A stretch of DNA of 11,698 nucleotides from Pseudomonadota bacterium. GTDB lineage: Bacteria; Pseudomonadota; Gammaproteobacteria; Xanthomonadales; Xanthomonadaceae. Below the pieces are notes generated by a model. That model made no database searches, was not told where the DNA came from, and was given only the letters and a program-made list of their open reading frames with translations. The stretch lies in contig JAFAEU010000307.1 of the NCBI GenBank assembly GCA_023423855.1, positions 1 to 11,698 of the forward strand, written 5' to 3'. Of this stretch, positions 6,990 to 11,698 are shown piece after piece. Within the stretch, counting starts at the first letter, position 1. Every line of letters begins with the position of its first letter. Position numbers and translations under genes: made by a program.

Positions 6990-7469
6990 CTATGCCTGCG
7001 CAGCCTTCAGGGCGTCGAGCACGGCCTGGGCGTGCCCGGGCACCTTCACGCCGCGCCATTCCGCGGCCAGGCGCTGGTCGGGCGAGAGCAGGAAGGTGCT
7101 GCGGACCACGCCCAGCACCTTGCGGCCGTACATGTTCTTCTCGTGGATCACGTCGAAGGCCTTGCACAGCTTCTCGTCGGCGTCGCTGACCAGCGGGAAC
7201 CTGAAACCCTGCTTCGCGCAGAAGTTGTCGTGCGATTTCACCGAGTCGCGCGAGACGCCGAGCACGGTCGCGCCCAGGCGCTTGAACTTCGGCAGCAGGG
7301 CGTTGAAGTCGAGCCCCTCGGTGGTGCAGCCGGGTGTCGAATCCTTCGGGTAGAAGTACAGCACCAGCCATTGGCCGGTGTAGTCGGCGAGGGTGGCGGT
7401 GTCGCCGCCGGACAGGGCCAGCGGCAGCTTGAGGATGGATTTCGGGAGAGCCTTGCCGGTCGCGATCAT
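6990..7469 (-). CDS. bcp: Thioredoxin-dependent peroxiredoxin, Bcp/PrxQ family
   Basis: Peroxide-reducing enzyme of the cytoplasm, 159 residues from the chosen start. The catalytic motif is YFYPKDSTPGCTTEG with peroxidatic C48. The resolving cysteine five residues later, as in E. coli Bcp, is missing (a leucine is there). Instead C84 in HDNFCAKQG lies 36 residues on, exactly the spacing of the C48/C84 pair described for Xanthomonas Bcp and C47/C83 for Xylella PrxQ. It should form this long-range disulfide before reduction by thioredoxin. An in-frame ATG 15 bases upstream (7484) is possible. I prefer 7469 because the numbering then equals the Xanthomonas enzyme, the longer start has AAGGG directly against the ATG with no spacing, and that stretch looks like repeat DNA. 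It follows gcvR on the same strand, as in E. coli. Confidence 0.93.
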   Translation of the reverse strand: MIATGKALPKSILKLPLALSGGDTATLADYTGQWLVLYFYPKDSTPGCTTEGLDFNALLPKFKRLGATVLGVSRDSVKSHDNFCAKQGFRFPLVSDADEKLCKAFDVIHEKNMYGRKVLGVVRSTFLLSPDQRLAAEWRGVKVPGHAQAVLDALKAAQA

Positions 7470-7495
7470 TCGTGGACTCGTCATCCCTTGAAGCT

Positions 7496-7596
7496 TGTCA
7501 TTCCGCCCTTGCGGGTGTCATTCCGAACGCAGTGAGGAATCTGCTTCAGCGCGGAGCTGGTCGAAGAGCAGATTTCTCACTGCGTTCGAAATGACA
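7496..7596. repeat. Intergenic palindromic repeat, 30-bp arms
   Basis: Left arm 7516-7545 and right arm 7567-7596 are reverse complements over 30 bases with two mismatches, around a 21-base centre. The first ten bases of the left arm (TGTCATTCCG) are also present at 7496-7505, perhaps an eroded partial arm. The arms belong to the same GTCATTTCGA...GAGAAATC family as the element at 5318-5447, differing from it at three central positions. It sits in the gap between the gcvR stop and the bcp start, so the shared transcript would fold here. No coding potential. Confidence 0.8.
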
Positions 7597-7618
7597 TCCG
7601 AAGGGTGTGCGGGAACCA

Positions 7619-8185
7619 TCAGAACTTCATCGGATCCATGATCGCATCGAGGTTCAAGTGGTCGCAGAACTCGAGGAAGTCGTCGCGCAGTGCGGCGATG
7701 TGCATGTTCGCCGGCACGCCGATGGTGACCTGCGCGGAGAACATGTCGGCGCCGGTCTGCATCGCGCGGTAGCGCGAGCAATGCAGGCTCTCGATGGTGA
7801 TGCCCTGGCGGTCGAAGAAGTCGGCCAGCTGGAACAGGATGCCCGGCTTGTCGGCCGCCACCACCTCGACGATGTACGGCAGCAGGTTCGACTGCACCGG
7901 CTTCGGGCCAGTGCGGTACCAGACCAGCTTCAGCTCCTCCTCGCGCTCGAGCCGGGTCAGCATCGCCTCGAGCTTGGCCACCGAGTCCCAGGAACCGGTG
8001 GCGAGCGCGGTCACCGAGACGTCGCGGCCGACCGTGGACAGGCGGGTGTCGACGAGGTTGCAGCCGCTGTCGGCGATCCGCCGCGACACGGCGAGCAGCG
8101 GCGATGCCGGATGCGTCGTGTAGGCGTTGATCAGCAGGTAGTTCTCGTTCGGCGAGGGCCGGGAAGCGGTATCTGGATCGGTCAA
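7619..8185 (-). CDS. gcvR: Glycine cleavage system regulator-like protein, two ACT domains
   Basis: The protein has two ACT domains in tandem: about residues 13-85 (NYLLINAYTTHPASPLLAVS...) and 100-175 (LLPYIVEVVAADKPGILFQLADFF...), the second with the typical DKPGI ligand-loop. In E. coli, GcvR binds glycine and holds back GcvA; there is no GcvA-like gene here, so the partner is not visible. Its place upstream of bcp and divergent from dapA is the same as in E. coli, which supports the name. I chose the TTG at 8185 (188 residues, reading LTDPDTASRPSPNENYLL). An in-frame ATG at 8308 would add 41 low-complexity residues and overlap the promoter region shared with dapA. Neither start has a strong ribosome-binding site, so the start is uncertain while the gene itself is clear. 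Confidence 0.85.
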   Translation of the reverse strand: MTDPDTASRPSPNENYLLINAYTTHPASPLLAVSRRIADSGCNLVDTRLSTVGRDVSVTALATGSWDSVAKLEAMLTRLEREEELKLVWYRTGPKPVQSNLLPYIVEVVAADKPGILFQLADFFDRQGITIESLHCSRYRAMQTGADMFSAQVTIGVPANMHIAALRDDFLEFCDHLNLDAIMDPMKF

Positions 8186-8236
8186 GGCGGCGTCCGCGGC
8201 AGGGTGATTCTGTGAAGCCTTCGGTTCTGAACGGCA

Positions 8237-8300
8237 GCCCGAACGGGGTCGGGCACTGCGGCCAGCATACTTGCCCGTGCTTCCGGGCCGCAAGTAACAT
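8237..8300. promoter_or_regulatory. Divergent gcvR/dapA promoter region
   Basis: On the + strand, TTGCCC (8271-8276) and TAACAT (8295-8300) with an 18-base spacer could drive dapA. On the minus strand, TTGCGG (8293-8288) and TATGCT (8269-8264), also 18 bases apart, could drive gcvR. The two overlap. A GCCCG/CGGGC dyad (8273-8288) lies between the boxes. A hairpin with arms GCCCGA and TCGGGC (8237-8242, 8249-8254) would fall in the gcvR leader. All boxes are only moderate matches; no lysine riboswitch was recognised. Confidence 0.35.
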
Positions 8301-8360
8301 GCCGGCATCGAAGACCATCCGTCCGTGCGCCCGCGCGGGCCTTCGCACGAGAGCCTTCAC

Positions 8361-9266
8361 TTGCGACTTTCCGGCAGCATCACCGCGCTGGCGACGCCGT
8401 TCACGGCGGCGGGAGAGGTCGATCTCGACGCCTGGCGCCGCCTGCTGCAGGCACAGCTCGACGGCGGCACGCAGGCCGTGGTCGTTGCCGGCTCCACGGG
8501 CGAGGCTTCGTCGCTCTACGAGGCGGAGTACGACGCGCTGCTGCGCACCGCGGTCGAATGCGTGGCCGGCCGCGTTCCGGTACTGGCCGGGACCGGGCAG
8601 TCGAGCACGGCGAAGACCATCGAGCAGACCCGCCGCGCGGCGGGACTCGGCGCCGACGCCGCGCTGGTGGTCACGCCGCCCTACGTGCGCCCGACCCAGG
8701 CCGGCCTGCTGGCGCACTACCGGGCGCTGGCCGACGACGACAGTCTGCCGCTGGTGATCTACAACGTGCCCGCGCGCACCGGCTGCGACCTGCTGCCGGA
8801 GAGCGTGGCCGCGCTGGTCGGACATCCGCGCATCGTCGGCGTCAAGGAAGCCTGCAGCGAGCCGGCGCGCCTGCAGGCCTGGCTGTCGCTGCGCCGGGAC
8901 GGTTTCGCGGTGCTCGGCGGCGACGATGCGAGCGCGGCCGAGGCGATGCTCGCGGGTGCGGACGGCGTGGTCTCGGTGGTGTCGAACCTGGTTCCGGCCG
9001 CCGTGCGCAGGCTGTGCGACCTGGCCCTCGGCGGCCGGCGCGCAGAGGCCGAGGCGTGGAATGCCGAGCTGACGGCGTTCCACGAGTTCGCCGGCCTCGA
9101 ACCCAACCCGATCCCGGTCAAGGCCGTGCTCGAACGGCTCGGCTTCGGTCGCGGCCTGCGCCTGCCGCTGACCCCGCTGTCGGACATCCACCAGGCCACG
9201 GCCGCGCGCATCGCCGCGCAGGCCGAGGCGCTCGAACGCAGCCTCCGCGAACCGATCGCGGCCTGA
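8361..9266 (+). CDS. dapA: 4-hydroxy-tetrahydrodipicolinate synthase
   Basis: Condenses pyruvate with aspartate-semialdehyde, the first step particular to lysine and diaminopimelate synthesis, in the cytoplasm. The protein is a TIM barrel of 301 residues, the normal length. Key residues from the chosen start are S45-T46 in AGSTGEAS, Y134 in [10 protein letters not shown]139 in the same motif, and the Schiff-base lysine K162 in VGVKEA. E. coli has Thr-Thr where this protein has Ser-Thr. I place the start at TTG 8361, giving [14 protein letters not shown], which matches the usual N-terminus ([13 protein letters not shown]) of xanthomonad DapA, with GAGAG upstream at suitable spacing. A GTG at 8325 would add 12 residues without family support. 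The lipoprotein gene follows after 28 bases, the same dapA-bamC(nlpB/dapX) pairing as in E. coli. Confidence 0.93.
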   Translation: MRLSGSITALATPFTAAGEVDLDAWRRLLQAQLDGGTQAVVVAGSTGEASSLYEAEYDALLRTAVECVAGRVPVLAGTGQSSTAKTIEQTRRAAGLGADAALVVTPPYVRPTQAGLLAHYRALADDDSLPLVIYNVPARTGCDLLPESVAALVGHPRIVGVKEACSEPARLQAWLSLRRDGFAVLGGDDASAAEAMLAGADGVVSVVSNLVPAAVRRLCDLALGGRRAEAEAWNAELTAFHEFAGLEPNPIPVKAVLERLGFGRGLRLPLTPLSDIHQATAARIAAQAEALERSLREPIAA

Positions 9267-9294
9267 CCCCCTTTTCCTGCAGGAGAACCGAACG

Positions 9295-9807
9295 ATGCGT
9301 CATTCCCGCCCCCTGATCCGCATGCTCGCGGTGGCCCTGGTCGCCGTCGCCGTGCTCGGCGCCAGCGGCTGCAAGTGGTTCCGCAAGGGCAGCGACCTCT
9401 ACGCCCAGAGCCCCGAGAGCCGTCCGCTGGAAGTGCCGCCGGACCTGGACCGCCCCGACACCTCCGCCGCGATGCAGTTGCCGGAAACCGGCTCGGTCAC
9501 GCGTTCGGCCACGGCCGCCGCGGGCAGCGCGCAGCCCAACGGCTTCGCCGTCGCCGGCGACCGCGACCAGGTCTTCAACCGCGTCGGCGAGGTGCTGGCC
9601 GCGACGCAAGGCCTGACCGTGGTCAACCGTGCGCAGCTGCTCGGCACCTACGACGTCGACTACGGCGACGCCAAGTTCCTCGTGCGCGTGACCAAGACCG
9701 ATACCGGCGCCTACGTTTCGGCGGTCGATCCGCGCGGCCTGCCGGCCGCGGGCGAGCCGCCGGCGCGGCTGATCGCGGCGCTGAGGGCGGCGCTCGCGGG
9801 CGGCTGA
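9295..9807 (+). CDS. bamC: Short BamC/NlpB-like outer-membrane lipoprotein
   Basis: A 170-residue protein with a lipoprotein signal: basic MRHSRPLIRM, a hydrophobic core, and LGASGC with lipidated C26 (alanine rather than leucine at -3, a slightly weak lipobox). After it comes YAQSPESRPLEVPPDLDRPDTS (36-57), which corresponds to the BamC stretch that contacts BamD, then a Ser/Ala-rich linker and one compact domain (about 85-168). E. coli BamC is about twice as long and has two helix-grip domains, so only one remains here. BamC is a non-essential part of the outer-membrane protein assembly machine. Position right after dapA supports the assignment, though the short length leaves room for a different related lipoprotein. 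The start has a good ribosome-binding site, AGGAGA at 9281-9286. Confidence 0.72.
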   Translation: MRHSRPLIRMLAVALVAVAVLGASGCKWFRKGSDLYAQSPESRPLEVPPDLDRPDTSAAMQLPETGSVTRSATAAAGSAQPNGFAVAGDRDQVFNRVGEVLAATQGLTVVNRAQLLGTYDVDYGDAKFLVRVTKTDTGAYVSAVDPRGLPAAGEPPARLIAALRAALAGG

Positions 9808-9821
9808 GGCTTCTCGAACGC

Positions 9822-9857
9822 AACGAAGAAAGGCGCCGCAAGGCGCCTTTCTTCGTT
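9822..9857. terminator. Strong bidirectional terminator between the bamC-like gene and fdxA
   Basis: Perfect 16-bp stem (9822-9837 with 9842-9857) closed by a GCAA loop. The 3' half ends in a T-rich stretch on the + strand (CCTTTCTTCGTTTC), and the complement gives A-to-T symmetry for the other strand. It lies 15 bases after the lipoprotein stop and 42 bases after the fdxA stop, so it can end both converging transcripts. Confidence 0.85.
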
Positions 9858-9898
9858 TCATGGCGCCGGATTTCCGTCGCTTTCCGCGCGGCGGCGCC

Positions 9899-10222
9899 TC
9901 AGCGCTCGAGCAGCGGCAGTTTGTCCGGCTTGCCTTCCCAGTCCTTGGCGTCGGGCAGGGGATCCTTGCGCGTGGTGATCACCGGCCACTCCTTCGAGAG
10001 CTCGGCGTTCAGCGCCACGTACGGCTCCTGCCCGGCGGGCACGTCGTCCTCGGGGTAGATCGCGTTGATCGGGCACTCCGGCTCGCACAGGGTGCAGTCG
10101 ATGCATTCGTCCGGATCGATCACCAGGAAGTTCGGGCCCTCGTGGAAACAGTCGACCGGGCACACCTCGACGCAGTCGGTGTACTTGCACTTGATGCAGT
10201 TCTCGGTGACGACGAAGGGCAT
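9899..10222 (-). CDS. fdxA: 7Fe ferredoxin, one [3Fe-4S] and one [4Fe-4S] cluster (FdI/FdxA type)
   Basis: Small cytoplasmic electron carrier of 107 residues, nearly the same length as Azotobacter vinelandii ferredoxin I (106), which it resembles from end to end (opening [17 protein letters not shown], ending PLLER). By comparison with that protein, C9, C17 and C50 should bind the [3Fe-4S] cluster and C21, C40, C43 and C46 the [4Fe-4S] cluster; C12 and C25 are the conserved free cysteines. All are present. The reading frame stays open further upstream, but the family N-terminus fixes the start at 10222, with AGGA seven bases before it. In Azotobacter this ferredoxin works with the same reductase type as the fpr product seen here, so a functional pair is plausible. 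The gene stands alone, ended by the terminator at 9822-9857. Confidence 0.95.
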   Translation of the reverse strand: MPFVVTENCIKCKYTDCVEVCPVDCFHEGPNFLVIDPDECIDCTLCEPECPINAIYPEDDVPAGQEPYVALNAELSKEWPVITTRKDPLPDAKDWEGKPDKLPLLER

Positions 10223-10247
10223 GGAGGGGTCCTGGTGCGGAAACGAA

Positions 10248-10253
10248 ATTTTA
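10248..10253 (-). promoter_or_regulatory. Candidate -10 box of fdxA
   Basis: The minus strand reads TAAAAT here, in an AT-rich patch that stands out against the GC-rich surroundings, about 26 bases upstream of the fdxA ATG. A TG a few bases upstream could act as an extended -10. No good -35 hexamer is seen at 16-18 bases. Confidence 0.45.
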
Positions 10254-10308
10254 GAACAGGCGTCGACGGGATGCTGCGAAGGGTTCGCATTCGCGCGCCT
10301 GCCGCCGC

Positions 10309-10344
10309 CCCCCGCAAGCGGGGGAGGACCGGGGCGGGGGCGGG
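10309..10344. repeat. GC-rich hairpin and G-quadruplex-type tract
   Basis: A hairpin CCCCCG-CAAG-CGGGGG (10309-10324) overlaps a run of four G-tracts on the + strand: GGGGG (10320-10324), GGGG (10331-10334), GGGGG (10336-10340) and GGG (10342-10344), with loops of 6, 1 and 1 bases. This meets the usual quadruplex pattern. Similar C-run/G-run hairpins are common intergenic repeats in GC-rich proteobacteria. It lies between the fdxA promoter and the tRNA terminator; no gene is seen in 10254-10364. Confidence 0.5.
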
Positions 10345-10364
10345 CGACCCGCCCGCACACAATG

Positions 10365-10390
10365 AAAAAGGCCCGCTTGCGCGGGCCTTT
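10365..10390 (-). terminator. Rho-independent terminator of the tRNA-Glu gene
   Basis: On the minus strand a 10-bp perfect stem (10390-10381 with 10376-10367) and a 4-base loop are followed by a run of five T. It lies 6 bases past the tRNA 3' end, so the tRNA is probably a one-gene transcript. Confidence 0.88.
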
Positions 10391-10396
10391 CGGAAA

Positions 10397-10472
10397 TGGC
10401 GCTCCCTACGGGATTCGAACCCGTGTTTTAGCCTTGAGAGGGCCACGTCCTAGGCCTCTAGACGAAGGGAGC
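10397..10472 (-). tRNA. tRNA-Glu, anticodon CTC
   Basis: A complete 76-base cloverleaf on the minus strand. The acceptor stem is GCTCCCT paired with AGGGAGC. The D arm is GTC...GAC, the anticodon stem TGGCC/GGCTA holds the loop CTCTCAA (anticodon CTC, reading GAG), the variable loop has 4 bases, and the T arm is ACGGG-TTCGAAT-CCCGT. The discriminator base is G and CCA is encoded. The anticodon stem contains one G-T pair. The D-loop and 5' part resemble standard bacterial tRNA-Glu. GAG should be the commoner Glu codon at this GC content, so a dedicated CTC isoacceptor makes sense. Confidence 0.95.
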
Positions 10473-10549
10473 AGGGGTGCTGCAGGTGCAGCGCCGGCTG
10501 GACGACCGGCTGCCCGGGCCTGCCCGATTGGGCAAGGGGCCGATGCAGC

Positions 10550-10564
10550 TTGCTAGTATAGCAA
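10550..10564. promoter_or_regulatory. Palindromic tRNA-Glu -10 region, between tRNA-Glu and pcnB
   Basis: The perfect palindrome TTGCTA-GTA-TAGCAA contains, on the minus strand, the good -10 hexamer TATACT (10560-10555), which would start the tRNA-Glu precursor with a 5' leader of about 75 bases. On the + strand the same site reads TAGTAT and could serve pcnB, 48 bases upstream of its ATG. No convincing -35 is seen for either. The leader includes the small hairpin TGCCC/GGGCA (10521-10534). Confidence 0.45.
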
Positions 10565-10611
10565 CGATCAGGGCGTCGAACATCGGCCCCGCACCCAGAC
10601 CGCCAGGCCGC

Positions 10612-11698
10612 ATGCCGACCCACGACCCATCCGTTTCAATTTCGCTGCGGATCATCCCGCGCGACCAGCACCCCATCTCGCGCCGGGGCATCAGCCCCAA
10701 CGCGCTGCGCGTGCTGTACCGCCTGCACGAAGCCGGGCACCGCGCCTGCCTGGTGGGCGGCGCCGTGCGCGACCTGCTGGCCGGTCAGGCGCCCAAGGAC
10801 TTCGACGTCGCCACCGACGCCACGCCCGAGGAGGTCCGCCACCTGTTCCGCAACTGCCGCCTGATCGGCCGGCGGTTCCGGCTGGCGCACGTGGTGTTCG
10901 GCCGCGAGATCATCGAGGTCGCCACCTTCCGCGCCAACGTCGACGACGGCAGCGGCGACCGCCAGGTGCACGACGACGGCCGCCTGCTGCGCGACAACGT
11001 CTACGGCACGATCGAGGACGACGCGGTCCGCCGCGACTTCACCGCCAACGCGCTGTACTACGACATCGCCGACTTCTCGGTGCGCGATTACGTCGGCGGC
11101 TTCGAGGACGTCAGCCACCGGCTGATGCGCCTGATCGGCGACCCGGAGACGCGCTACCGCGAGGATCCGGTGCGCATGCTGCGCGCGATCCGGCTGTCGG
11201 CCAAGCTCGGCTTCGACATCGCGCCCGGCACCGCCGAGCCGCTGCCGCGACTGGCGCCGCTGCTGTCCGAGGCCGCGCCGGCGCGATTGTTCGAGGAGTG
11301 CCTGAAGCTGTTCCTGTCCGGGCACGCGGTGGCGAGCTTCGAGGGGCTGGAGCGGCATGGCCTGCTGGCCGCGCTGTTCCCCGAGAGCGCCGCGGCGCTG
11401 GCCGCCAACCGCAGCGGCGCGCTGCGGCGGATGCTGGTCGAGGGGCTGCGCGGCACCGACCGGCGCGTGGCCGCCGACGAGCCGGTCTCGCCCGCCTTCC
11501 TGTTCGCGGTGCTGCTGTGGCCGGCCTACTGCCGCGCGCTGATGGCGCTGCAGGCGCAGGGGCTGCACACGGTGGAAGCCGAGCGCCGCGCCGCCGACCG
11601 GGTCACGCTGCACCAGCTCAACACGATCGCGCTGCCGCGCCGCTTCTCGCTGCCGATGCAGGAGATCTGGCTGATGCAGTCGCGCTTCTCGCAGCGCC
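10612..11698 (+). CDS. pcnB: Poly(A) polymerase I, 3' end cut by the window
   Basis: Adds poly(A) tails to RNA 3' ends and so marks RNA for decay. The frame is open from the ATG at 10612 to the window end (362 codons seen; E. coli PcnB is about 460, so roughly the last fifth is missing). The start region IIPRDQHPISRRGISPNALRVLYRL matches the E. coli family opening. The nucleotidyltransferase head has LVGGAVRDLL (47-56) and the metal-binding pair D63 and D65 in KDFDV. Then follow RNCRLIGRRFRLAHV (80-94), EVATFR (102-107), RRDFTANALYY (140-150) and the neck motif RYREDPVRMLRAIRLSAKLGF (181-201). These motifs fit PcnB better than the CCA-adding enzyme, mainly RNCRLIGRRFRLAHV. An in-frame ATG at 10543 is possible but unsupported. 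It is divergent from tRNA-Glu. Confidence 0.93.
   Translation, partial: MPTHDPSVSISLRIIPRDQHPISRRGISPNALRVLYRLHEAGHRACLVGGAVRDLLAGQAPKDFDVATDATPEEVRHLFRNCRLIGRRFRLAHVVFGREIIEVATFRANVDDGSGDRQVHDDGRLLRDNVYGTIEDDAVRRDFTANALYYDIADFSVRDYVGGFEDVSHRLMRLIGDPETRYREDPVRMLRAIRLSAKLGFDIAPGTAEPLPRLAPLLSEAAPARLFEECLKLFLSGHAVASFEGLERHGLLAALFPESAAALAANRSGALRRMLVEGLRGTDRRVAADEPVSPAFLFAVLLWPAYCRALMALQAQGLHTVEAERRAADRVTLHQLNTIALPRRFSLPMQEIWLMQSRFSQR

Noticed and set aside
5529..7535. Open frame of over 650 codons on the + strand opposite phoH and bcp
   Set aside because: It spans two genuine minus-strand genes and the gap between them, with the biased composition of an antisense shadow.
8186..8360. Lysine riboswitch in front of dapA
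   Set aside because: The leader is short and shows only small GC hairpins; none of the long paired structure of a lysine riboswitch is visible.
7518..9191. Long minus-strand open frame across gcvR and dapA
   Set aside because: It runs antisense to dapA and out of frame with gcvR, and starts or ends in repeat DNA; no family resemblance.
10397..10472. tRNA-Glu as an attachment site for an integrated element
   Set aside because: No integrase lies nearby, no second copy of the tRNA 3' end was seen in the window, and the flanking genes are core genes.
10636..11613. Long minus-strand open frame opposite pcnB
   Set aside because: pcnB on the + strand has all the poly(A) polymerase motifs; the antisense frame is a composition artefact.

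Overview
The window is GC-rich chromosomal DNA (roughly two thirds G+C by eye). Its gene content and order point to a gammaproteobacterium of the Xanthomonadaceae/Lysobacteraceae (Xanthomonas, Lysobacter, Luteimonas and relatives). The main pointers are a Bcp peroxiredoxin with the cysteine spacing known from Xanthomonas and Xylella, a Pseudomonas/Azotobacter-type ferredoxin-NADP reductase, an Azotobacter-type 7Fe ferredoxin, the bcp-gcvR / dapA-bamC divergent arrangement also known from E. coli, and intergenic palindromic repeats with GTCATTTCGA...GAGAAATC arms. The genus cannot be fixed from the sequence alone.

Layout. (1) Bases 2-1779, + strand: the 3' part of an amidohydrolase gene, then a glutathione peroxidase gene 2 bases later. 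(2) 1826-3152, - strand: a UspA-type stress protein downstream of fpr, with a clear TATAAT box and a 19-bp dyad upstream of fpr. (3) 3234-3334: a short inverted-repeat element. (4) 3393-5276, - strand: a one-polypeptide ABC exporter subunit. (5) 5318-5447: a second repeat element. (6) 5469-6872, - strand: a PIN-PhoH ATPase. (7) 6990-8185, - strand: bcp and a gcvR-like ACT-domain gene, separated by a third repeat element. (8) 8361-9807, + strand: dapA and a short BamC/NlpB-like lipoprotein gene, closed by a strong terminator. (9) 9899-10472, - strand: a 7Fe ferredoxin gene and a tRNA-Glu(CTC) gene with its own terminator. (10) 10612 to the end, + strand: pcnB, cut by the window edge.

Together these are mostly housekeeping and stress genes: two thiol peroxidases (Gpx and Bcp), a redox pair that may work together (Fpr and the 7Fe ferredoxin), a universal stress protein, lysine/peptidoglycan precursor synthesis (DapA), outer-membrane biogenesis (BamC-like), translation (tRNA-Glu) and RNA turnover (PcnB, PIN-PhoH). 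I saw no integrase, transposase, CRISPR array, toxin-antitoxin pair or phage gene, and no convincing new multi-gene system. The items most worth a second look are small: the operator-like dyad over the fpr promoter, the mosaic palindromic repeats, the much shortened BamC, the TTG starts at the gcvR/dapA divergent region, and a palindrome between tRNA-Glu and pcnB that contains the tRNA -10 box.
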